This document shows positions 10,582 to 23,500 of a DNA stretch of 64,000 bases, piece by piece (within the stretch, counting starts at the first letter, position 1; each line of letters opens with the position of its first letter). A program made the position numbers and the translations under genes. Source of the DNA: Cyrtodaria siliqua (lineage: Eukaryota; Mollusca; Bivalvia; Adapedonta; Hiatellidae); contig JAWPHD010005605.1 in assembly GCA_037043455.1 (NCBI GenBank), forward strand, positions 1 to 64,000. Direction: 5' to 3'. The notes beneath the pieces were generated by a model. It made no database searches, was not told the DNA's origin, and saw nothing but the letters and a program-made list of their open reading frames with translations.

Positions 10582-13500
10582 CTACAATACAATTAGCATT
10601 TTACACATTATCAATTGAACACATAGTGATACAAAAAATAACAAAATGAAAACATAGAAGGAACCTCAAAATAAAATGATTTTAACGATCATTCACTTTT
10701 AATGCCACCAACTTGAGAACTAAGACGTCATAGATCTAATTTACCATAAATGTTATATAGCATATTGATCAATATTATTTACAGTAAAAAAATAAATAAA
10801 CAACAATGTGAAATCGTTAGCTCATTATAACACCTTAGTATAAGTATTGTTAAACAGTTAATGTTATTTTCTTTCCTATAAATCAGTAAATTATCATATT
10901 TATAAATATTCCATGTATGGTCGTAGTCTTCAAAATGGCGGCTTCCATATCCGCTTCGAAAGGTGTATTGTCCTATTTATAGTCTTTATCATCCAGACAC
11001 ACTCAAGCTGTGTGCTCTTCTTTGAGAGAAGTCTCGCGAGAGGTCTGAATGATCGAGACTACCCTGTTTTATTGACTATTTAACTCATTTATTTAGTTTG
11101 TGGTCCGGTGCCATTACATTTGGGTGCTATAGATTATGTAGGAATTATTTCTCCTGTAAGTATTAACTTGTTGGTTAGGGATTAGATCATGGCGGGGATT
11201 TCTTTATTTACACTGTCCTGTTTTAATGGGATGACAGTAGAGTAAGTGTGAGGTTTGGTGCACCCTAGAACAGGTTTAAACCCCCAGTGACCTACATTGC
11301 CACAGACCGTTCCAAGGCGGTAGCCTGAGTCTGATCACGTCAGGCATTTTCTAAAACTACTATATATTAATAAAGGTATTGATTTCATTGACATGCCTAT
11401 TATTTTTCGGGATACACATGTAGTTGATTCAATCCCAAAATATTTCAAAAATTCCGAAAGTCCTGTAATTTGTTATAAGTATAAAAAGCCTATTAGAAAT
11501 ATTATTTTCAACTACAAAAAAATAGTTTCTGACCTTGATATAGTACATAATACTCCTAAGAAATGTGAATGCAACACATCAAAATTTTGCTATGCTCCAG
11601 CAGGTCATGTCATCACTGATTATTTTGATATTGTTGATAAACGTATTCGGCATTTGTTTTCGAAAGGTCCTAAATATAGATTACCTTCAACTATTGAGTT
11701 TAATGCCTGTCGTGCCCAGATCGCCCACTCCATTGAAGATTTTAGTAAAATGGTGTCGTAGAGAACATGCGGACCCAAACTCGCTTTCTACTTGGAAAAA
11801 GTCTATTCTTAAAATTATAGATAAACGTATTAACTTTTATAATGCTAACCCCTCTTTACTACCTCCGAGACCTAGGTTTTCCTTTCGTAATCTAAAATCG
11901 GGAATTCAGGAATTTCATAATAAATTTGTTTTAGTTCCTGCAGATAAAGCAGCTAATAATGTAAATATTGTTTGACGCCTACATTACGTCAATGTTTTAT
12001 CTCTGGAACTCGGCAGCACCAATTCGTATACTCCAGTTAATTCTACCAAGGATGATGTTGTTTCCGCACATATCACTCGGTGCACTACTTTCAAGGCTGG
12101 TGTAAACGATAAGCAAAATAAACTGCCTACCATGTACTGGATTCCTAAATTACATAAAAATCCGTATAAGGCTCGCTTTATTTCTAATTCTAGTGCCTGT
12201 ACCACAACAAATATCTCCAAACTTTTAACTTCTTGTCTTACTGCCGTTAAAGATCACGTTAAACTATATTGTGATGAAACTTATGAAAACTCTGGGATTA
12301 ATTTATTTTGGTCTATAAAAAATTCAGGAGACGTTCTGGATAAAATTTTCAATAAAGGTCAAGTTTCATCAATTAGCACTTATGACTTCTCTACACTATA
12401 TACAACCTTACCTCATCACCTTATTAAAGACAAGCTAATTTCTCTTATTAAAAAACATTCGCTAGAGAAAATACTACATTTTTGGCATGTAATAATATTA
12501 AATCGTTTTTTACTAACGGCTGTTTAGACAATTATACTATGTGGACTTGCTATGAAGTTTGTGAAGCACTCATCTTCCTATTAGATAATATTTTCGTCAG
12601 GTATGGTACCACCGTTTATAGACAAATTGTTGGTATCCCTATGGGTACGAACTGTGCACCACTTGTCGTAGATTTGTTGTTTTTTTGCTATGAAAGAGAT
12701 TTCATGTTGAGTCTTTCACCAGATACCCAGGCAGATGTTATTGAAGCTTTTAATGACACCTCTCGGTATCTGGATGACATACTGAACATTGACAACCCTT
12801 TCTTTCCAACTATGGTTGATAATATTTATCCTAAAGAACTTCGGCTTAATAAAGAAAATATATCTGATAATAATGCTTCTTTTCTTGATTTAGATCTCTG
12901 GATTGAAAATGGTAAAATGATTAGAATAATCTATTACAAGAGAGATGATTTTAGTTTTGATATTGTTAATTATCCCCACTTGGATGGGGATGTTTCCCGA
13001 GCAACTTCTTATGGGGTGTATCTGTCTCAACTTATTCGTTTTTCTAGAGCTTGTACTCGAGTTGAGGACTTTAATATTCGTAATCTTTGTATAACTAAAA
13101 GCTTACTCAATCAGGGTTACCGTTACCTTAAACTTCGTAAAACCTTTGCAAAATTTTATTATCGTAACCCTGATCTTCTTTCCAAATATAAATGTAATTT
13201 AAGGACTCTTCTGCGACAAGGACTATAACAATCTGACTTCAATGGTGATGTGATTTATAAACTTCGTAAGATGCTTGGTCATTATCCCTTTCATACTATC
13301 TTTGTTAAACTTGTTAAAAAGTTTATCAAAAGAGGTTATAACTCTATCATTTTGCAACGTACTGCATGCTTGGTGGTGGACCCTTTTACAGTTCGCCACT
13401 ATGCTTTCCTCTTTAATTGTACGATGACCGGACAGGCTGTGGACCCTATGATGACGCCTACCTAAAGCCCATTGGGACGGTGGCGTTTGATGTTTGTCCA

Positions 13501-14466
13501 TGATCTTTCTTGTCGTGCCCTTAATGGTGTATTCTCTTACTGCTCTGGCTTCTGCCAAGTCATTGAGTACCTTCATTGTGGCTTTCTGGGCTATTGTTTT
13601 TTTTGTATTATATTTACACGAGCATATTTGTGTTTTACTTATATTGCCTATTGATGCTGCCTTGTTGGTTAGAGATTAGATCATGGCGGGGATTTCTTTA
13701 TTTACACTGTCCTGTTTTAATGGGATGACAGTAGGGTAAGTGTGAGGTTTGGTGCACCCTAGAACCGGTTTAAACCCCCAGTGGCCTACTTTGCCACTGA
13801 CCGTTCCAAGGCGGTAGCCCTATTGTCAACCCTTCTGTGTTTGTGATGTCGTTTGAATTTGTTTTATTACTTTTGCCTTTTCGTTTGTCTGTTTGCGTGT
13901 TTGTTTTTGTGTTTTGTGGTTGACTGTCGTCCTTGAATGATGCTTTCCCTGTCTGATATTTTTATCCTTCTCTATTGTCAACCCCTTTGTGTTTGTGATG
14001 TCGTTTGCATTTATTATTACTTTTGCCTTCTTGTTTGTCTGTTTGCGTGTTTGTTTATGTGTTTTGTGGTTGACTGTCCTCCTTGAATGCTACTTTCAAT
14101 GCCCGATCGTTTTATATTTCAATAAGAATGGTGCAAAAACTAATTACATATTGTTCGGCAAACTACAACTTACCGTAACATCTGGTCCTTCAAACAGTTT
14201 AGCGTCAGGTGTCCATAGCTTCCCATCCCAGAACCCCCACATAAGTATGCCCTCTACAGCAGGGTGGCCATAGAACAGTGTCAGTACATCTGTATATAGC
14301 TGTGCTTTTATGTTCTCATCTGGTTCCTCAATAGACAGCTCCGTTATCAAAATAGGGAGACCAGCCTCGGCCACAATGTCCAAACGTGCCTAAGATATAA
14401 AGTTTAGACAAACTGATTAGAAGAGGTAACGTAAACAGGTTATTGAATAGATTAGTTAGAGCCGTC

Positions 14467-14507
<41 letters not shown>

Positions 14508-14512
14508 AAGAA

Positions 14513-14545
<33 letters not shown>

Positions 14546-17500
14546 ATGCACAGGAATCCGGCAACCCGCACTACTCTTACTAACGAATAGTTTCTATCGT
14601 TCTTTAACGTACTCAGAGGATAGGTTATGGTACAATGGATCGACCAATTACGTCCCCTCCCAACGGTTAAGGATAATGGAAAGCGTCTTGCCCAAGAACC
14701 CACATGAATGACCTAACTTGTGAGTCGATATATCTTTTCTTAGATTAAACATATCATGAACAAAGGTAATATATAATGCATGCAGGTCATATTGTTTATT
14801 TGAAATACTGTATTTAAACTTTCTAGTACCACTCGTTTCAGAACATTATTATATATAGTTTATAGAAGAAGTATCAATAATGCCTGTTGCGTATATTTAA
14901 AACTACCTGTATAGCTGTCAAGTCCATGTTGCTTGATTTCAAATGACTCTGTATCCCAACCCCATGTATCGGTACACCTGCATCTTTGAAAAACTGTGCC
15001 TGATGTCTGAGTGCCTTGACGAAAAGTTTTAAAAAAGAACCGTGTATAATATATGGGGACATTGATTAAGATATGAATAGTGCATATATATACGATAATT
15101 TAAACGTGTGTATTCATTTTTTAATATGGTAAATCCTGATATAACACTGATCTTTGTGATTTTCTTTTACATCATGATAACAATTTTCGCTTCAAAAGTG
15201 ACGCTGACTTCGTATTAATTCTACATTTGTTAAGCCGTATATCATAACTTGATGTATAATAAAGGAAAAACTCGGGAATTTCCGCAATATATTGTATGTA
15301 TTATATACTGTTGTTAATCGAATGGTACATCGCTACATTATACTTTTTCTGTCGGAAGAAAGACTAAATCAACACATAACACAACAAATGTTATCCCTTC
15401 CAAGTTTCAATATTTATATTTATGCGTCTATCTCAAGCAGTTGAGCAAACTTTGGATTTAAAACTTTTGCAATCTTTTTACGTTAAATACAGTACTAAAA
15501 TGGCACAAATTTTCAAAGCAGAACTTTACGATTGATGATTTTCGTGTTACAAAGTGTACAGTGAATGAAGAGTCTACAACAGCAGTGATGTGTTCATTGT
15601 CTAATTATTTGCTTCCCTGCTTCCAAAAAACATGTTTGGGTTTCTCTGGGATGTTACGTGGAATTAAGTGTGCAGTATGTACATTATACAGCGGATATTC
15701 CAGAGTTACGTTTCGTTTTACCTTTAGTATGTTATTAAAAATTCGTAAAACACAATGTCAGTATACATGTATATGTATGTAAATGCAAATATTAAAGGTC
15801 CAACTATAGAAAATAAATTTACAGCGTAAATCTCACTTTTGCCAGTCTTATAAAATAACTATATGTAGTATTAAAACACGTAAAAGCAAAATGTATAGCA
15901 TATGTGTTAATGAACGCATTAAAGGTGAAACGAGATAATTTATTCCTTTAAGCCGGTCACCCAATCACTCAGCTCTATACCTAATTATATCACAGCAATA
16001 TATCACCGGGTCTCATTTTCAAATATAGTTACTCTGTTTTCTCATGTAATAGTTTTCTTTCACATAGTCATGTATATTTGTTTGTGGTGGTTTGCCGTGT
16101 TCGAATATGCAAATAGAGCATTCTTGATTGCGTTTGAACTGTATACCAGCCATAAAATTAATACGTTTCTATCTGTTTAGTTACCTTCTCCGTGAAATGT
16201 GAAATAGAAAATCTGACATAAATACGGAAAAGAGATCCCATGGAAGTAATATATTCGTTACAATTTTTACTTTTGTTCGTGTTTTATTTGTTCTCTAATA
16301 CGAAGTAACCAATATCACTGATTTATTTGTTCTCTAATACGAAGTAACCAATAACACTGTTTTATTTGTTCTCTAATACGAAGTAACCAATATCACTGTT
16401 TTATTTGTTCTCTAATACGAAGTAACCAATATTGCTACGTCTGTTAAAAGGTATATGTATATATTTTATGATCACATGGGTCTCTGGTTTACCGATTTTG
16501 AAAAAGAAGTGCTTCTTCTGCTTCTCATGCTGACTAAATACTGATAAGGGAGATCACTCTGTTTGCATAACATATTATGATTAGGATGTGGAGTGTTGTA
16601 AAAGGTTTGGAGGAATGGTTTTTAAGGACCAACTAACCATTGCAGAATCACCACCCAATACACTAAAGTCATTGAGGTATAGTTTTACACCAGGGTTAAT
16701 CTTGTGGACACCGTCAAACATTTTCAAAGTAATGTTGGGATCATTCAGTGCTCTCTCGTACCAGTCATCGTGCAAGTTCTCGTTGTTCACATCCCAATGT
16801 TCCACCCTGTATTATAGAATGCATCACACACTATAAACAGTTAATTAGGTCATCATTAAGTGGTCCCGCCTTATTTTCATTAAGCGATAGGAAAGCTTGT
16901 ATTAGCAGAATTTAATAACGGATATTTCGACAATAAAACACGTTTAAAAACATTGTTTACTGAACAAATGTGATAACCTGTTTAAAATTACTTATTACAT
17001 GTTTTAATTTTACAATATGCAAACTGTTTAAGCCGAAATTAAGGTTTATTTTCATACACCAGCCAACCCCGTTTTCGCTTCCTTTGAGGTATGAAAGTTA
17101 ATACTCGGACCACGTAATGTAACCTATATTTAAATACATTTGTTAAACATGATGTTTTTTTTTGCATTGCAGAACCATACTACGCATTGCTACGACATGG
17201 ATTAAATAATATTGTATTCATTAATACTATGATAATTAAAATGAACATAAAACATAGTATGAAAGGGGAAATTTGGAAATCGTCGAATTCGATAAATACG
17301 TTTTGTATTCGACGATTTCTAAATTTCTCCTTTCGTTCTATATTACAGTCTCGGTTTGAGACTGTTCATGAACGTTTGTGAAAAATGTTAGCTACCGTTC
17401 ACGCCATCTAGCCCCGGGTTGATCTGAACTCGACATTTAACATGTCAACAGTACTAAAATGTGATGCATACGTCGATGAACATGGAAACTTTAATGTGGT

Positions 17501-20500
17501 ATTTTCATACCACATGATGCTTTCCTTTTGCATTGCAGAGCCATACTACGCATACATGTAACTACGACATGAGTTAAATAATATTGTGTTTACTACGACA
17601 ATTAAAATGAACATAAAACACGTTCTTGACACATTTGTAATACGTTTATCGTTTTATCTTTGTCTTAACTTTGATATTATATTGTTACTTTTAAAGAAGC
17701 CATTGCAGAAGAAGAATTATATTTCATTCTATAAAACAATTTTACCTATGGTTAAGAAATATAACAATTACAAGCCTTTGGTTGCACTAACAACACCTTG
17801 AACTCGGTCGGAGATGGCCGTTTTTAAACTTTCTACATCAAGTGCTTTGACCCAATCCTGGACGTTTTTCTCCACTCCCCAAAAAACACAGTGGCCTCTC
17901 GATTTAATTCTGCAGTAGTATGAGAAGGAAATATTATGCGCCGTCTGATCATGTTCTACATATTGTTCTGTATTCGCCGTGTGATCATGTTCTACATATT
18001 GTTCTAGATTATGGCAAACTTAAGTGTAGGGTAAGTGTAAGGTTTGGTGCACCCTAGCACCGGTTTACACCCCCAGTGGCCTACTTTGCCACTGACCGTT
18101 CCAAGGCGGTAGCCCTATTGTCAACCCTTTTGTGTTTGTGATGTCGTTTGCATTTTTATTACTTTTGCCTTTTCGTTTGTCTGTTTGCGTGTTTGTTTTT
18201 GTGTTTTGTGGTTGACTGTCGTCCTTGAATGCTGCTTTCCCTGTCCGATAATTTTAGCCTTCTTTAAATATTACTAATACATGTATAAAGTCGTGTTTTC
18301 TTTTTGGCATTTTTATATTTGTATTCCGTTGTATACACATGCACTATTATTCCACTCTAAATAGGAGGAAATAAAATATCTGTCTATTTACTTTTGATGT
18401 TTAAAGTTTCATTTAATTACACTTCTTATATCTATTCAACCATTTATTAAATTAAGTACCTGCTAAATAATCGTGGTGCTAAATAGTGTAATGCATGTCG
18501 GTGGTGCTAAATAGTGTACTGCATGTCTATGACGGTGAAGAACTCTAAATAGTGTAATGCATGTCTATGACGGTGAAGAACTCTAAATAGAGTAATGCAT
18601 GTCTATGACGGTGAAGAACTCTAAATAGTGTAATGCACGTCTATGACGGTGAAGAACTCTAAATAGAGTAATGCATGTCTATGACGGTGAAGAACTCCAA
18701 ATAGTGTAATGCATGTCTATGACGGTGAAGAACTCTAAATAGTGTAATGCATGTCTATGACGGTGAAGAACTCTAAATAGAGTAATGCATGTCTATGACG
18801 GTGAAGAACTCTAAATAGTGTAATGCATGTCTATGACGGTGAAGAACTCTAAATAGTGTAATGCATGTCTATGACGGTGAAGAACTCCAAATAGTGTAAT
18901 GCATGTCTATGACGGTGAAGAACTCTAAATAGTGTAATGCATGTCTATGACGGTGAAGAACTCCAAATAGTGTAATGCATGTCTATGACGGTGAAGAACT
19001 CTTAATAGTGTAATGCATGTCTATGACGGTGAAGAACTCTAAATAGTGTAATGCACGTCTATGACGGTGAAGAACTGGTTTGAGTAAAATGTCCAAAACA
19101 GGACACACAAAGAAAATTAATGTTCATATTGAATTCACTATTTGACAGAAAAAGAGAAAATATGTATTTGAAACTAAAATATTGAACAGTACATATATGC
19201 AGATAGAGTGTTTGTTTTGTTTGTTGGTATGGTGTTTTAAGTCATTTTCAACACGTGTAAGGTTATATATGATGCTTAATGTTTTGTGATGAAGGCTGAC
19301 CACCCCTTTTCCTGGGTAGAAACAGTACTATACACCTCCCGCCATCCGTAAAAATCGACTCTTCCTCACAAGTCGAGCTCCAGTGGGATTCGAGCCCACA
19401 GAGGTGAGAGGCGAAGGTGCCGGAAGTGTGAACTGGAGGCGTGGCGCATACTCTATCTTAAGTGCATTTACATAGCTCTATGGTCGGTACAGAATATAAA
19501 ACCATGACAGGTGTTATTCTCACAGCTAGTATACATCAATAAACTAATAGTTGAAAACATACTGACCTTCGTATAAAACTAACTAAATAAATAGATGCAT
19601 GTTTGGATGGATGGGATTACGAACTTCGTAAGATCCTTGGTCGTAATCACTTTCATTCAATCTTTATTAAACATGTTAAAAAGAGGTAAATACCCTATCA
19701 TTTTGCAAAGTACTGCATGTTTAGTAGTTGACCCATTTACAGTTTGCCACTTTGCTTTCCTCGTGGACCCTATGATGACGTCTTCCTAAATCCTCAAAGG
19801 TCGGTAGCGTCTGATGCTTGTCTTAAATCTTGTCTTGTCGTACCCTTTATAGCCTTTTCTCTTGTTTCTGGCCTCATAGAGTACTTGCTATGTGTCTTTC
19901 TAGATTATTTATTTTTATATTTATATATACATGACCAGTCATTTGTTATTGCCTATTTATGCTGCATTGTTTGTTGGAGAATATAACATGGCGGGGATAT
20001 CTTTATTTACACTGTCCCGTTTTATTGGGGTGACAATAGTGTAAGACGGAGGTTTAGTACACCCTAGAACCTGGTTTAAACCCTCAGTGACCCTTTTTGC
20101 CACCGACCGTTCCAATGCGGTAACCCTATTGTCAGCCCCTTTATGTTTGTGATGTCATATTATGCGTGATTTTGGTTGACTGTGGTCCCTGAATGCTACA
20201 TTTCCTGTTCGACTTTTTTATCTGTTTCTATATATACGATTAACAGAAGGAAAAAAACTTCTATAATGTACTTTTACTAGATTGTTGAGTACATGTTATG
20301 GAACAATTAATAGGTTAACATATGGTAAAATAACAAACAGTGAATGAATACAATTACAAAATTAAAATAATGGCAGCGTACAACAATAAGGTAAGTATTG
20401 AATAAAATGATGTTTGAATAAAAAAGATTTGTAAATTAATAATTAAAAGGATGCACAATATAATACTTAAACATTGCTACATAAAATTAATAAACATATA

Positions 20501-23500
20501 ATTATTAAACAAGGACATACGGATTGCTCGATTTACTCACCCATGATCTCGAAGTGCAGTGAGGGCAGTAAGAGCAGTGTCGTAATCGATTGTTCCCTAA
20601 AATAAAAACAAACAACGATTTCCCTTCTGCAATTCTAGAATAGTTGCTAAATAATGTATAGTCATACATAAAGTAGCTATTCCGCCAAAATCAGCCACAT
20701 GTTAAAACAGATGCACACCGTTTCTAAACTACTGACGACGAGGTAGTAAAACGTCTCCCCTCGCTTGCAATCAGTACTGTTATTCATTCGATCTTTGGAG
20801 ATCGCTGAGCCTGATACTTATATTTAATTATCGGTGGTACTTTTACATTTCTTTTTGTTTTCTTACTTAATTTTCGATTCAGTGGTTCCACTACTCCGGC
20901 CGATTAAAGGCTCTGGGTATTGTTTAACCACTTATAGGATATGTTGTCTGCTTTTTAATTTAGTCTTTTGACTGTTACTTGTGATATGCAGGCTTCATAA
21001 CCGCTGCTCCCAACTTAATTCCATTATGTTTATTTCGCTCTTCGGGGCATTTAATTTTATTAGATACTGGGATCATACGCCGTACAACATGGGGAAGAAA
21101 GATACTCCATGTCCACCGCCATATGCATGCCATCTTCGGGATGGTTAAAATTGTGTACTATTGATTTTATTAATATTGAGTTCTGCTCAACCCGGGGCTA
21201 GAGGGCATGAGCGGTAGCTAGCATATTTCATTACCGCTCATGAACAGTCTCAATCAAACCGAGACTGCAATATTTCGTATGTGTCGTTTTCGGCCGTTTC
21301 CAAAGGTCCATTATCATACTCTTATATATATAACTGACATAATTTGAGAATCCAAACTCAATATACACAGTATAAACGTTTTTAACCAGCCGGGCAAAAC
21401 CTCAAAAGTGCAGCGTCGAATTAAGAGTTATCAACGCATAATTCATTTTAAGCATATTCAGTCACGGTTACCTTAAGAACCCGTTAATCGACCTATACTT
21501 TTAATTGGCGCATATACATTAGTATATGACCTGAAAACCAGGAAAGAGTTTTGACAAACAGTTTTTTAGAGTAACTGTGTCGATATTTGGCGAATAGTTT
21601 CTTTAAGTTAATAGTCAACGTTTCTAAGATATTCAGATTATAAGATTGTTTTGGTTGCGATTAATGCCTTTGCTATGAGTGCGAATGTCCTTTAAACGTA
21701 TATTTGTTTTATTTCACACAACAAATGCAGTTTATTCTGTTCATTTTATCGCGGTTAAAATTTCTCTTCTTATTCTACATACTTAGAGAGATTGAAGGTA
21801 AATATACATCTAGGAACATGCCCTACTCTTACTAACGAATATATATACCTACAGTTATCAGGGGCGGATCCAGGATTTCAGCTTAGGGGGGGCGTAAGAT
21901 TTTGGTAAATTTTCGGGTCCGTTTCTAGCCTCATAAAACGGTTGCGGTAGTGCATTGATAGGGTAAAAAAGTCTGTTTTCAAATAAAAGGAATTATCAAT
22001 GTGTTAATTAAACAACTCATTAGCCATTATGCGTCAAGCGAGCGAAGCGAGCGAAAAAAAAATGTTATACTGAGGGCGTGCATCGAAATTGTTTGATATT
22101 TTATCTACAGTAACATGGACATACATGTATGAATAAAAAAAGTCCGTTTTCAAATAAAAGGATTTAACAATGTGTTAATTAAACCACTCATTAGCCATTA
22201 TGCGTCGAGCGAGCGAAAAAAAAATAAATACTGAGGGCGTGCATCGAAATTGTTTGATATTTTATCTACAGTAACATGGACATACATGTATGAATAAAAA
22301 AAAGACCGTTTTCAAATAAAAGGATTTAACAATGTGTTAATTAAACCACTCATTAGTCATTATGCGTAGAGCGAGCGAAGCGAGCAAAACATTTTTTATA
22401 CTGAGGGCGTGCATCGAAATTGTTTGATATTTTATCTACAGTAACATGAACATACATGTATGAATAAAAAAGTCCGTTTTAAAATAAAAGTTTTTAACAA
22501 TTTGTTAATTAAACCACTCATTAGCCATTATGCGTTAAGCGAGCGAAAAAAAATAATGTTTAAATGAGGGCGTGCATCGAAATTGTTTGATATTTTATCT
22601 ACAGTAACATGGACATGTATGAATAAAAAAAGTCCGTTTTCAAATAAAAGGATTTAACAATGTTTTAATTCAACCACTCATTAGTCATTATGCGTAGAGC
22701 GAGCGAAGCGAGCGAGAAATTTTTTAATACTGAGGGCGTGCATCGAAATTGTTTGATATTATATCTACAGTAACATGGACATACATGTATGATCCGGAAT
22801 TTTTAGGGGGGGCGCGCGCCGGGTGCGCCCCCCCCTGGATCCGCTAGTGGTTATTTAACCTGATCGGAGGATAGCCGCCAATACATAAACCGCCCTGTTT
22901 ACGTCCCCATCCGATGGACTATGCTAAGCGAACGTGTTTTGCACAAGACTACACTGATGGAACTTAGTGGCACCTGTGAAGCTTTAACCCGGGTCCTCAG
23001 TGCTTCTTATTTGGTCACGTCATGAAATATGCCTATTAATCGGGGAGACTCATTCATATACGTTTTCTCTACTAGGTAATGAGGATGCCCGTGTGTAGTA
23101 ATATATGTCATATGGAGTAGTTTGCGTCTCTCATATGTCAGTTGAGATTTATTCTTAAAGAGGCACTACCTATATCTACGGGATTTTTAATATAAAATAT
23201 TAAATACTTAATATTACTGCATTTATATGTATACCAAGCTATTTTATGAGTATTATAAGAAGAAACATGGTTCGTATTCCGGTTCTGTCAATTTATAATT
23301 ATGATCAAAACAATATTTTGCTGCCCTGCCGTTTATTCCTGCCGGAGAACTACGTGTTTTTACGATTTTCTCGGACATGCGCAGTGCGATTCAGTTGAAC
23401 GAAAACAAACTATTCGGGGCAGTTCCGATAGTAAACGAATCGATCGGAACTCTTCGCCAATCCGACGAGGCAGTTCCGATTGTAAACGAATAAGATCGGA

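Noticed and set aside
13370..13560. hammerhead ribozyme in the PLE tail
   Set aside because: Penelope elements can carry one, and ATGATGACG looked suggestive, but I find no CTGATGA core with a matching GAAA and stems.
14328..14703. Ser/Leu-rich minus-strand frames
   Set aside because: They read through a GA microsatellite and overlap the real GH10 exon in other frames.
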